DNA from: Lathyrus oleraceus
Taxonomy: Eukaryota > Streptophyta > Magnoliopsida > Fabales > Fabaceae
DNA length: 64,000 nt
NCBI RefSeq assembly: GCF_024323335.1
Contig: NC_066582.1
Coordinates: forward strand, 90,206,944 to 90,270,943
Direction of reading: 5' to 3'
Of the stretch, positions 12,226 to 24,391 are shown one piece after another. Below the pieces are notes generated by a model. That model did no database searches and was not told where the DNA came from. It saw only the letters and a list, made by a program, of their open reading frames with translations. The position numbers and the translations under genes were made by a program. Position 1 is the first letter of the stretch. Each line of letters starts with the position of its first letter.

Positions 12226-15140
12226 ATAAATAATAAAAGAACAACTCGCTAAGTTGAAAACCCGAAAGGGTGGCTTAGGCAAAAATGAGTGTCTCGGTGG
12301 ATTGAAACCCCGAAAGGGCGATCCAGGAAAAAATTAGAGACATAAAACAAAAATAATTTCCCAATGAGTTGAGTACCCCACCTTGGGGCAACTTATGCAA
12401 AAATTAGGGATTATGGAAAGTAATTGCATCCTGCTGATCTTCAGAGATTTTTGAAGACTTGTTTGAGCACAAGGGTTGACATCAGTTCATCATCCCATAA
12501 GTGGTCAAGAGCACAGTGGATATTAAGAATTGGTAGAAGGATTAAGGATCATTTGTATTCAATGTAACCGTTTTCCATTTAAATTACCATTTTCAACTTT
12601 GTAAAATTTATGGATTCTTGTCATTTATAGACTACCATTCCAATAAATCAAGTTGAACTTTTATCCAATTGTTTCTATTCTTATTTACTTCAGCCAATAG
12701 TTTTAAATTTTATTATGATCATTTTGAAATTAAATTTTTAATCAAAATTAATTTTCTTTTAAATATATAATCAAGAACCTTTCCAAAACAAGTAAACGGA
12801 ATATCAACAGCATTTCAATAAAAAGCAAGTCCTTAAGTGTGAAACATCATCCCCAAGCAGTTAACTCTTCGGGTATCCCTAGACGTTTGTGTTAATTCAG
12901 TTCCTCGGCGGAGTGTCTGATCCCCAGTGGAGCTTATTTCTTTGTCCCCAACTGAGTTGATTGATTTAGATCCCCAGCGGCGTGTCCTTGTCCCCAACAA
13001 AGTTTCGGCCGTCCCCAGCGGAGTTCATATTTCCTCAGCAAGTGGATCGTCATCAGGAGATGTTTGATCTTTCCCTAGTAGATCGCTTTGGTGTCCCCAC
13101 CAATCGTCGTATCTTTGCTCCTAGTCAGAGTTTCCTCCTAGTACCTGAGCAGCTTCTTGATTTCTTCCCCAATAGGGTTGTCTCCCATTTTTATGGTATT
13201 GACCTAAAATTCCCACAGATTGGATGTTTTATCCTAAGCAAATCTCCTCCGCCTTTCCCCAGCCAGGGTTGAGCCTTTGGGATGTTGATCTCTCTCTTCT
13301 CCAGCATTTTGTCTCCATGATTTGTGGATTGACTGAGGATTGTACCGGTGGTTCAATTTCTTTGCGACACCTTTGTATCCTTTGTGATCGTTTTGTCAGC
13401 ATAATCACCATATATACATATACATATACATTCATATAATTTTATGATTTGCATATCCTGCATCTTCATATTTGATTTGTTTGAGATTTTTAGTCTCTGT
13501 TATGGCGGTACTTTATCACCATACCAAATCTGGTGTCTGTCCTCATTTAATTGTATAGTGTCAGCCCCTTAAGCAGAAAGACTTTAACCTTTCTCTGTTT
13601 CCCCACTAGCTTTGTTTCCTCGTAGATGACTGTTATTTCAGTTTCCTCTCCAGCAAATTCTCTGGCTGGAATTACTCCCCTTAATTTTATGTCCTCATTG
13701 GGTTGAGTCTTGATTGACTGTTTCTTTCTAGCTCTTACCTAGATAAAAAATTTGGTCCCCTAAGATCTATTACCTAGTAACTGGTGATATCCTTCTTAGT
13801 TTATGGTTTGTTACTTCTTGCCCAAAACCCGACAAAAGTACCCTCTTTCTCCTTAGCAGTATCCCTAGTGGATATATGCCCAAAAAAGTATATCCTTGAT
13901 ATGTTCATCCTAACCGATGACAAATATCTTTTCTTTCCCCGTAGAGTCTATCATTGATATGTTCACTTTAACAAGTGACGGATATTCTCACTCTTGGTAT
14001 TCTACCCAGTAAAAAGGTAGTTGTAATCCCTATTTTTTTCCTCATAGAGTTAATCCTTGATATGTTCATCTTAATCGATGACGGGTTTTCTTCTCCTCGT
14101 TGGTCTTCTACCTAGTAACCGGTTGTTATAAATCCTGCTTTGTCCCCTTGCAGAGTTAATCCTTGATATGTTCATCCTAACTGGTGATGGGTTCTCTCTC
14201 CGATGGTTTTCTATCCAGTTTTTTGATAGGTGTAATTCCTCCCTTTTTGTTTAGATGGTATATCCTTGATATGTTCATCCTAACCGATGACGGATATCCT
14301 CCTTTACATCCCCAGGAAAGTCTATCCTTGATATGTTCATCCTAACCGATGACAGATTTTCTTCCCTATCAAGTTTATCCTTGATATGTTCATCTAAACA
14401 GATGATGGATACTCTCACCCCTTGGTCTTCTGCCCAGTAACTGGTAGTTGTAAATCCTATTTTTTGCAGTTTTCCCCAGCAAGGCTATTGTTACCCAGTA
14501 ATCGGTAATGAATATTCCCTCCTGGCTTTTCTGCAGCGAGTCATCCTTGATATGTTCATCTTAACCAATGACGGATGTTCTCCCTGTCAGATTTTTATTA
14601 TCTCCTTACCCAGTAACAGGTAGTAGATAATAGATTTCTGCTCCTCCTGTGTGGAAATTTATTTTCTCCCAAGTTGAGTTCAGTGTGCATTTCCTTAGTG
14701 AAATCGTTGTTCCCCTGTATGTGTCGAGTATTTCAGTTTTATCATGACTTATTCTTATTCCCTGCAGATGTTGTTTGTTTCCCCGACTAACTCTTTCCAT
14801 CGTTATATGGAATTCCCCTAGTTCGCCAGTAGTTTTAAGTCGTAGCTTGGCCTACGCATAAGTCCCTTTTATCCCCTAGAGTCTTAGTCTCCCCAGTGAG
14901 TTTTCCTAATGGAATGCATTGTACTCCAACGGACTTTCGGTCTCTCTATTTTCTTTTTTTTTCTTTTTTTTTTCCTTTGTGGCAATATTTCCTCACAGAG
15001 AATTAACTTTTACATTCATATCATTTGCATCCTGAGGTCTCTTAGGGACCAAAATTTGTTTCAATATATTGTTATTTAAGCCTATTCTATTGAGTCCACA
15101 AGAAGATTTTAACCTTTGCCTCCTTAGTTAGAATGTCCTT
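12226..15140 (+). other. Element A 3' UTR, repeat-rich and non-coding
   Basis: This 2.9 kb stretch lies between the integrase stop and the polypurine tract. It opens with two copies of a module containing CGAAAGGG (12240-12330), also seen in B and C after their integrase ends. It continues with AT-rich sequence (12540-12800), a segment with many CCCCAGC and CCCCAAC words (12840-13280), and a hairpin array (13769-14632). The last ~130 bp are mirrored in reverse at 5000-5130. Short ORFs here have no recognisable domains. Confidence 0.8.
13769..14632 (+). repeat. Array of covarying hairpins in element A 3' UTR
   Basis: Eight copies of a module TATCCTTGATATGTTCATC + loop + GATGA occur at about 13889, 13948, 14050, 14157, 14260, 14321, 14375 and 14540. 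The inner stem is TCATC/GATGA around CTAACC. One copy has TCACT/AGTGA and another has TCATC/GGTGA (a T-G wobble). The outer stem changes in step: ATATCC/GGATAT, CATCC/GGATG, AATCC/GGGTT (wobble). Between them is a second hairpin type with loop CAGTAAC or similar: ATTACC/GGTGAT (13769), CTACC/GGTAG (14002), CTATC/GATAG (14211), TTACC/GGTAA (14491). Another has an extra outer stem TATTATCT/AGATAATA (14596-14632). Confidence 0.8.
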
Positions 15141-15153
15141 AAATAGGGGTAGT
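15141..15153 (+). other. Polypurine tract of element A
   Basis: The sequence AAATAGGGGTAGT lies directly before the TGTAAG start of the 3' LTR. It is the primer site for plus-strand DNA synthesis and resembles the tracts of B and C (AATAGGGGCAGC, AATAGAGGTAGT). Confidence 0.75.
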
Positions 15154-18100
15154 TGTAAGACCCCAATTTTGACCCTAAGATCCCTCATGCATTTCATCAT
15201 AAGCATAAGCATTGGGATCATATCTTGGCATCCTTCTTACCCCTTTTCATTGGGTTTGTTTTGGGAGATATCACCAAGCACTTTGTGATTATATCATACT
15301 TGTATTTTATTATTTCACTACCCAAAATACCAAAAATATGTCTTTGTAGTTGTCTAACTCTTTTGTAGGTAGGGCATGATCTCATGGATTCATCAAGATC
15401 ACATCTAGGGCTTGAGACCCTCATGAACAAAGAGCACAACCAATAATTGATTCAAAATTGGTTTTAAACATCATATATGAGTCCCAATGTTCTCTACATG
15501 TTATATTGATCAAGTTTGCTTCAAGAGTTTGAGGGTGACTTGCCTTGGAAACCCTAGTTTGACTGGGTATCTTGAATAACTTCTCCAATAAGCTATCTCA
15601 CCAATTGATCAAATTTCTCAAGGGACACTTCAAATTTCATCATCTTATGCATATATAATCTACCATGAGCCAGGAAAGTCAAGAGAATTGAAGGTTAGCA
15701 AGTTGGTTGATGGTGGTTGGCCAGATGATTTCATCTAATGAAAACTGGGTCTCCCTAGACACCATCTTCTACAATTTTCACCATATGAAAATGATTCCAA
15801 GATAAAAATTACTCTAAATGACATTCTAAACAACTTCCATATTGAGACCTAGAGCTAGTTTTGCTTGGAAAATCATTTTCTATGTTGAAACATTAGAGGT
15901 CATTTTGTCTAAACCCTAATTTGAAAGTCAACTTCCTAAGGCCATAACTTGCTAAATTTTTATAAGATGAAAGATTTCCAAGTCGCACAATAAAATTCAA
16001 TGTGTCTACTTCAACTTTGATGTTTGGAGTGGGAGCTAATTCAACTTATTTGAACATGTGAAATGAGGCTACATTATAGGTTACTTTTGACCTATACCAT
16101 TGATCAAGTGATTTTTCTAAACTTCAAAAATGCATAACTATATCATTTCAAATCCAAATGACAAGAAATTGGTGACCATTTTGAAGGTCTTTGAGATAAC
16201 TACAACTTTGATGAATAGACTTTTCTCATTTGAAGCTCCTATAACAAGTTAAGCAAGGTGGAATATTGAGACATATGGCTTGACACTTTGAATTGCTCAG
16301 AAATCACAAACACATTGCGCCAGCTTTGAATCCCCATTGAAAACCCTTTACTCTAAGAGGATAACCCAGATAAATTCATTTGAATTTGAGCTTGAATCTC
16401 CACTGTTTTGGAATTCAATTCTCCAGGAGTCCATTGCTTCTAAACCTTTCCATTCCTCTCCTTCAAGCAATTGAAGTGAAGCCAAGCATAATTAAGATCA
16501 AGATCTAGCAAGTTCAGTCCTCCATTGAAGATAATTTACAGAAATTTTAAACTCTTCGATTTTCTCAATTTATTGCTCAATTCCATTGATTCTTGAGTTG
16601 TCTGAAGTCCTACCAATGTAGGCAAGGAGATTGAGTTGCTTTGAGGCCAAATCAAAGCAACTCAGATCATGAACCTCATTTTTCAATTCCACATATCTCT
16701 TAATGTATTTGGAATTGGAGGAATTGGAGGTCATATTCATACTCAGTGATGTTTTCTCTTTAAAATCATGTCCCTGTTTTGTATTTTAGTTATGGTTCAT
16801 CTTGTTTAGTCCGGTGGAGCTCACTGGGGAAGATGACCGGAGCTCTGGCTCCGGCGATGATGTGTCTTGCATCTGGACCATGGGATCTAAGTTCCACGTT
16901 TTAATCTTGACCGTTCCTTGTGAATACCATGTGTACAACGCTGTTGACTTGGGCATAGGTGGAACGCACATTTTGGATCATCAGATCTGCCACCTCAATT
17001 AATGAGGGAGATCTGATGGTCCACGTATTTTAGCATTTTCTAAATTTCATTTTAATTCCATTTTCTTCAATAATTCAAATAAATTCAATATTGATCCAAA
17101 ACATATGGGACTTTCACCAAAAAATTTCGAATATTGTTCTCTTTCATATTCTGAATTAAAATTATTTTTTGGATCATTATTAATATTTTTCATGAATTAA
17201 TTGATTTTTCATTTGTTTTTAATTGTTTAAAAATATTTTTAAATGTCCAAAAATATGAAAAATTTTCTCCAATGTCCTTTGACCTTGTTTGACCTATGAT
17301 AAATCTCATGGCCATTTATTTGGTGTTTTGATGAGATTTTAGGATTTGGACAAAACATATTTGAATTTAATGCATTATTTTATTATTTTTAATTGTGTTG
17401 ACCATTTGTATTAACTTGTTTGAGTTTCTTGTTTGTTGTTGGGCGTTGGTCAAGGTTGACTTGACTTTGTCAAGTTAATATCATTGGATTTAGGGGATTG
17501 ATGGAATGTACATTCCATCTCCCAAAATGAATAAATGCTATTAATTTGGTAAAAGTCTTCCTTTGACCAATTTTTGATTTCATTCATCCCCTTCCCTCTT
17601 CATCTAATTCCCTTTCTTCATTCATTCATTCCCAATTGGCCAATGACATCTCAAAATCCTAATGCTCGTTGATTGAAAGATTAACATGAGTATGGATGAG
17701 ATTAAGCCACACCTTTTGCATATTTTTTGTGTGTGGTATGTTTAATGAGCATAGTTCATAATACTATGTCTCCAACATGCATTAACACCAAAAATCTATT
17801 GCCCGACCTCAAATAGTTGTGACTTTTATATAAGTCCAATTACGATTGCTTAACATAGCGCTAAATTTGTGACACAAAAGGCATAAGCATTCTAATTAGT
17901 GAGATTGTAAGTTTCCCCTCTTCCATGGTATTATGTGGAAACTTGGCCTTCTTTCCTTTCTTTGGAAGATGTTTTGGTTCAAGGATTCATGCTTGTGGCA
18001 AGTGTGTTGAGTGTTCTCCAAAGAATATCTTAAAATCAACAGCAAAACAAAACTAACTACTAACTTACTAACTATTGACTTTTAATTTCAAGCTTTTACT

Positions 18101-19410
18101 TTTAATGCAATTTACTTTTAGCACTTTATTATCATTTGCCATTATACATATAATTCTAACTGTTTATGTTCATGTAATTTTCACTTTGTCCTCTTGAACC
18201 ATATTGTGTGATACATTTTATTTCTTGTCCCTTTGCTTGTTTGTGTGGTCTTTGACCATTAATGCACATAATAATAACAAAAACCCTAAAAATCTTTTGA
18301 GTGGACTGTTGGTTTGATCTTGCCTAATTGGACTTAGAACTTAGGCAATATTCCTTTGCTAATGGACTTAGCCAATGCCAATTTGTGAAGAACCAAGTGC
18401 TTGTAAATTGAATTCATATGATATATCATTCAAGATCTCTCCAGATTCATCTACAACATTGATCATTGTTAAGCTGTTATTTTGCACCAGTGACTTGTGG
18501 AATTCATCTGCTACATGGGCTATTTTGAAGAAGATCATGAAGTGGATAAGCTTGGATGAGGCCATATTTATTTGATGCCTTTGCTCTTTAATATTAATAT
18601 AATTGTGCATTTGTGTGTTGCTTGATTCTAAAAGTCCAAGGGAATTCTGGGTTTCTATTGACATATTTGTCTATTGGGTTGCTCCTATTTAGTCAGATCT
18701 TTTAAACTTTAAACTTTTAAATTTTTGTGCATATGATAGTCTCTTCATCTTCTCCCCATTTATTTAATTTCAAAATCTCACCCCTCCATTTTCAAAAACT
18801 TCTTTGTGTGAACTACTTTTGTTCTAAACTTTGACCGCTTTCAAAAAGATAGAAACTTTGGCCTTATGCCATTGGATTTTCAAACTTATTTTCTTAAATC
18901 TCACTTGTAAATGAACTTAACTATGATTGACTTAAACATTCAAAAATCCAAAAAGAACTAACTCATTCAAATCATTTTCAGGCTTTTGTGCCTTTCAAAC
19001 TTAAATTTTGTTAAAACCAACACACTCATTTTGAAATTTATAGCACGAACTACGAGGTTTTGATTCTTCATTTCTATGTTGGTACGTAGGCATAAGACCA
19101 AAGGTCTTGTCAAACACAAAAATATAATTAATGAATTCCTTTCTCATCCCCCCATTCTATTTGTTTGTAAACATCACTTTTGTACAAAATACATATGCAC
19201 ACAAAAAGGGCTCCCTAGGAGTACCTAGGACACTTTGGGTGCTAACACCTTACCTCTGTGTAACCAACCCCCTTACCTGCGATCTCTGATTTTTATTAAT
19301 TTTTTTTGAAAACTTCTTACTATTTGGGTTTTGTTCGTACTTTTTTCATTTTCCCTTGGAAACAATAAAAGCACGTTGGCGACTCCTTTTAATTGATCTC
19401 TAGCTTTTCA
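15154..19410 (+). repeat. 3' LTR of element A
   Basis: It begins TGTAAGACCCC after the polypurine tract and ends TTTTCA (TG...CA). At 4,257 bp it is of the length usual for Ogre LTRs. Its first 640 bp match 4330-4972. Much of it is the reverse complement of 1-3904. A possible polyadenylation signal AATAAA is at 19364-19369, followed by a PBS-like TGGCGACTCC at 19377-19386. No gene is present; the ORFs at 16802-17002 and similar places are LTR sequence. Confidence 0.85.
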
Positions 19411-19414
19411 ATAG

Positions 19415-22400
19415 TGTCGCAACATGCGAAAAAACAACCGGCGAGGAAAAAGAACAAAAGAGTCGCCACCATTCGTTATTTATCCCAAAGGAGGGAAAGG
19501 AAACGATCGAAGAAAACCTGAAGAGAGGAAAAGACAAGGTCTCACAACCAAATCTATGGTTCGGGAGTCGGTTATGCGAAGGGAAGGTATTATCACCCCT
19601 ACACATCCGTAGTACTCTACGGGATCCACTCTTGTTGTTCTAGTCTAAAGGGTGTAGGTATATCTAAGGTACTATCTGCTAAAAGAAGGTCAAAAGAAAA
19701 TGACTCGCAAGGATGTCGTGTCCACTGCCTACGTATCTCACCTGAGTATGAGAATCAAAGTCTTCGCGTCTTATACCTACGTATCTCATCTGGAATGAGA
19801 ATCAGAGCAAAACGTAGTTCAGCTAACTACGAGAACAAGGGTCTCGATTGCAACTAGCGCAAGAGAAAAGGAAGGTCTCGATCGCAACGAGGGCGAGAGA
19901 AAAGAATCGCAACAAGGGCGAAAGCAAGCAAGGATTAGTTGTTAGTCATCAGTCAAAACTCGGCAATACATCGTATGTCGTGCCTACGTATCTCATATGA
20001 ACATGAGAATCAGAGTTGTAGTAGTTCGGTTAACTAGGGGTTAAGGATTGCCATCTGAACATGGACTTACCAAAGAGGACACCAGCTGTGTCAAAGGAAA
20101 ATGGGCAATGTGTTCACGTCCTAGCGGTACGTGTCGCAACTCGCTGAATCGAGTCTTAGGCAGTTACCTCTTTGCATTAGAACGGACTGACATGCCACAA
20201 GATCGGAGACGCACGGAAGGTCTAAAAGTGGGGAAGCTCTGCCCTAGAGTTGTCATGCAATGTGGACCTATGTGTTAGGATTTACAAAGGGGAACATCTA
20301 CCTAATGTTAGCATACAGAGAATAAGGGAATTCTACCTATGTTATCATACAAAAGGTTCTACCTAATGAGTGCTACCTAAACGAAACAAGAGTCGACGGA
20401 TGGAGCAAGGAGGGGAGCCACGGATAAGGGTACATGGAGATGCCTGAAGCAATCGACTTACAGGTAAATGACGATGCATGCAACGATCGACTTACAAGAG
20501 GATGGGTGAATACGTGTTGGTTCTGTTAAGTTTTGAAAATGATTACTCGATGTTGGATCGAGCTTTTGATCTTGTTTTGAAATGATTATCGGATGTTCGT
20601 TTTAATTCTTGTATTAACAGATGAATAAAGAATGAAAGAATAAATATTATACACTTTATGGGAGAGGGGTACGTTTGTTATAAATGGGGATGGTTCATGG
20701 CAATCAAGCAATAAGAATATATGCCTCAACCATCATACAAGTAGGCAACAGTTATCAAACAATAAGAATATATGCCTCAATCATCATACAAGTAGGCAAC
20801 AATTATCAATCAAATCAGATAAGTAAACAATGTATAATCAAATCAAATAATCAAAGGATGAAATAAGGGAGCATTAAACAATGCATGGGAAGTATGAACA
20901 TGTTAAACAATCAAGCAATAGAAAGCATGGATGAAAGAAACAAGTATAAGAGATAATAGATGAATCAGACAGGTGAAAAGATGCACAAGAAAGGTCAACT
21001 GAAATAAGTAAATCAAGAAATGAGGTCAAGATCAAATAAAATCAAGATAAAAGACCTCTATTACATGGCATATAAGATGAGCAAGGAAGGATCAAAAGAT
21101 CTCTTCAATTGCCATAAGCAATCCCTAAGTCAAACATCGATCATAAAGAAGTCAACTCAAAATTCGAGCCAACTTAATAAATATCAAATAAATAGCAAAT
21201 TAATCAACAAAATTATTAAAAATTAAACTAAGTAAGGTGGGGCAGGACATCATCATCCCCCAAAAAGATTTTAAAAATAATGAAAATTGGTGCATGAATT
21301 AATTGAAATAAAATAGAAGTCAAACCAAAGGTCAACCAACAAGACTACGTTAGAAATAAATAAAGAATAAATAGAAAATTAATCAAGAAAGTTATGAAAA
21401 ATTAAAATAAATAAGGCGGGGTTAGGATATCATCATTCCCCAAAAAGATTTTAAAAATAATGAAAATTGGTGCATGAATTAATTGAAATAAAACAGAAGT
21501 CAAACCAAAGGTCAACCAACAAGACTAGGTTAGAAATAAATCAAGAATAAATTGAAAATGTGAAATAAAAATCCAAGAAAAAGTCAGGTTGACCATGAGA
21601 CAATGGTCAACCTTCATCCCAAAAATCAGAAGCTAAAAATAATTTTTAGTCATAAAAATAAAATCAAGAATAAAATGTATGCTAAAATGGACCACTTGGA
21701 ATGAATAATTAACATAAAATATTAATATTAAATAAATGCGAAAATAAAAATTAAATAAAATTAAATAAGGCATCAAGAAATATGGAAAATTATTTTGGAT
21801 ATTTTTATGAACAAAGAAAATATTTTAAATTAATTAAAATCAAAAACAGAAATAAAAGTGGGAATTAAAAAAGAAAATGAAAAGGGGGTGCATTAGTATT
21901 TAAAGTGAACTGGAAAATATGAAGCGCTGATGGGCCTTGAACGAAGGGTGTGAAAAGTAGCTAGCGAAGGCCCAAGGTCCAAGTCACCTCTTAAATCAGG
22001 CGTGACATACTTAAATAACATTTTAATTAAAAATAACTATGTAAACTTCATGTCAATCGATCACATTATTTTAAGTCACTACAAGACAAAAGACCACGAA
22101 CGGACCAAATTAAAACAAAAACAAGGGATCCAAGGGCCCTCAAGACGACACGTGATCGTCTTCTTCATTGGGCCAGAAAACCCTAGCCATGCCATGCAAG
22201 AACACGCAGGAAAATAGTGGGTTTCTTCAAACTTCAACACCAAAATGCGACCACCATAGTGCATCAAAACACACGAAATAAAGCTCAGATCTCAAGTACA
22301 AAATGTGAAGATTAACATGGTATCTTTGCTTAAGTGAAATGGTGGCTTAATCATGGAGAAAAGTTGTCAACAAGGTATCAATATGGACAAATCAAATAAC

Positions 22401-24374
22401 ATGAACATGGCCTCATACTGAGGATTTCAGAAGCAAACATAAGCATGATTAGCATGGTAATGGAACAAGCATGCTATTGAGCATAAATGTATCAACAACA
22501 TAGCTATTGAAATGGTGCAAGGAAGGTTACCTAGTGGAAGTTTGGTCCACTGCCTCTTGACTATGGAGAGAATGGAAGAAGATGATGCTTCCATTGTGCT
22601 TCAAGAACTTTAACTCAAGAGAAAATGAAAATTGACTTGTATTGAACCTTGCCTTGCTTTGCTCGAAAAATTCACTAGCTTCCTCTCATATTTAGGGTTT
22701 ACTGATTTAGGTATGGTGGGTCAGATACCTTAATGGGCTCAAAATAATCTGATTGTCCATGAGCAAAATGATGTAAGTTGGTGACAATTTGGTGAGGTGT
22801 AGAAAGAGGGCACGTGAGAGTTATATGACAAGGTTACTTATTTTGGCAAAGTTTTAAGTGAATGAGAATAAGCTGCATGACCAAATGAGGAAAGCCAAAA
22901 AAATGGCTTGGTTTGTACAACATAGAGCATTGCTGGTTTGGCAAGCAAGGAAACATTTCAAAGTGATGACTTTGTGGCTTCATTACCTGATGAACAAACC
23001 ACCAATTGATGAGATAATGCAAACAGTAGCAAGATATCATGGAGCTTGGCATGTTTCATGTTCAGCATAAGTGGAAATAATGAGTGGAAGAAGGTGAAAA
23101 ATGGCCTCAAAATCATGTCACACCAATTGCAAGATGGTTGGGCAAGCTAGGCATAAAATCTACCTAGAAATTTCAAGTCATGGTGCCCACTTTAAGTGAA
23201 TGTATCTCTCAAACCATGGATCCAAATGAGATTATTCCAAAGGGAGGTGAAAGAGAACATGGAAAGGTATAATTGTTATGAAGAAAACATTTTCAATTGG
23301 TGCCTTGAAGTGCAAGAAAACTGGCCAAGAAGTTTTGACAAACTTTGAAGATTTTTGGACTTAGAATTTTTTTTTAAGTGTCCTAAAAATATGCCCTACT
23401 TTGACCAAGCATAACTTCCTCAATTTTGATCTAAATGGAGCAAACTTTATATTTCTAGAAATCTTCAAACAAGAGGAACAACTTTCATGTTGGAGAAATT
23501 TTCAAATGGAGCTTGTATCTTGATGGAAAATGGGCTTAAAGTGAGTGCAAAAATCATAAAAACTTGCCCTAAATGGAAAGTCAACCATTTCCAAATTAAG
23601 TAACTTTTCCAATTCCTGATTAAATGATGAATCCATGATCCAACCTTGATCAAATTTCACATGTAGGCTCCCCTAGGCATGAATTTTGAGACTCCACTCT
23701 CAAAAAGTCAGGAATTGACTTTTCTGGCCCCAAAGTTGAGTTTTCCTAAACTGTCTGATTCCCGATTCCAGTGATCAATTGAAGCATTTCTGGCTCAAAT
23801 AAAAAGCTGATTTTTGGTATGTAGACCCTTGTGGACATATGGAGGGCCATGGAAAAGTGTTTCACCCAAAGAATCAGAAATAAACTGATTTTATACCAAA
23901 CCCTAATTTTAGGGCAAAATTGATCGGGAATTGATTGCACTGCTTGCCAATGGATCTTTCTGAGATAATTGTGAATCTTCCTAGGCCAAGATGCCTCTCT
24001 AATCATGACATGGATAAGCTCCTCTACTTCCAACCAAACATTTCCTGTTGCAGGTAGCCATGAAACCCTAATTTCCTGATTAAATCTAGATGAACACTTT
24101 GATAGCTCTGAATCCTTCACCGATGAACTGAGGACCATAATAAGATACTTGGAGCCCCCTGAGACCCTTGAGACTTGTATACTTAGAGAATGAAGTCCAA
24201 TTCATAATCTTGCTTTGTGTGGGCTCCTTCTGTTATAGAGTGATCAATCAAGACCTGATTTCCAAGTCACTAATGCAGTATGCAATGAGTATGACCTAGT
24301 ATGATGCCAATGAAGTGTGAAACATAATCCCATGCTTCCAAGAAAAATGGTAGGGTAAATTTTGGGGTATTACA
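19415..24374 (-). repeat. 3' LTR of element C
   Basis: It is 4,960 bp. The minus strand begins TGTAATACCCC at 24374 and ends GCGACA at 19415. The end region (19415-19620) resembles the end of the B LTR (25951-26160). Three copies of a hairpin module with CTACGT/ACGTAG outer arms lie at 19727-20010. A PBS-like TGGCGACTCT is the reverse of 19459-19468. Two similar ~170-bp blocks at about 21230-21350 and 21415-21540 form an imperfect tandem duplication. The LTR directly abuts the end of the A LTR apart from four bases (ATAG). No gene is present. Confidence 0.8.
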
Positions 24375-24391
24375 ACTACCTCTATTCAATC
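24375..24391 (-). other. Polypurine tract of element C
   Basis: The minus strand reads GATTGAATAGAGGTAGT directly before the LTR start TGTAATACC. The position is right, and the sequence resembles the B tract (GATTGAATAGGGGCAGC). Confidence 0.7.

Larger units (their letters stand above)
4330..19410 (+). mobile_element. Element A: degenerate Ogre/Tat-type Ty3/gypsy retrotransposon
   Basis: Order on the plus strand: truncated 5' LTR, reversed 3'-UTR segment, 5'-truncated gag, protease, intron, RT-RNase H, second RNase H, integrase, 3' UTR, polypurine tract, full 3' LTR. The dual RNase H and the intron between protease and RT are hallmarks of the Ogre group in the Tat lineage. Stops, frameshifts and deletions in every domain make it inactive. 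No primer-binding site, ORF1 or gag start is present. The left flank ATACC (4325-4329) and the bases after the 3' LTR (ATAG, then element C) do not form a clean target duplication, which fits a rearranged left end. Confidence 0.85.

Noticed and set aside
16802..17002. Possible host exon in the A LTR (66 codons)
   Set aside because: It is part of a long LTR that is mirrored at 1-3904, with no splice-site or domain support.
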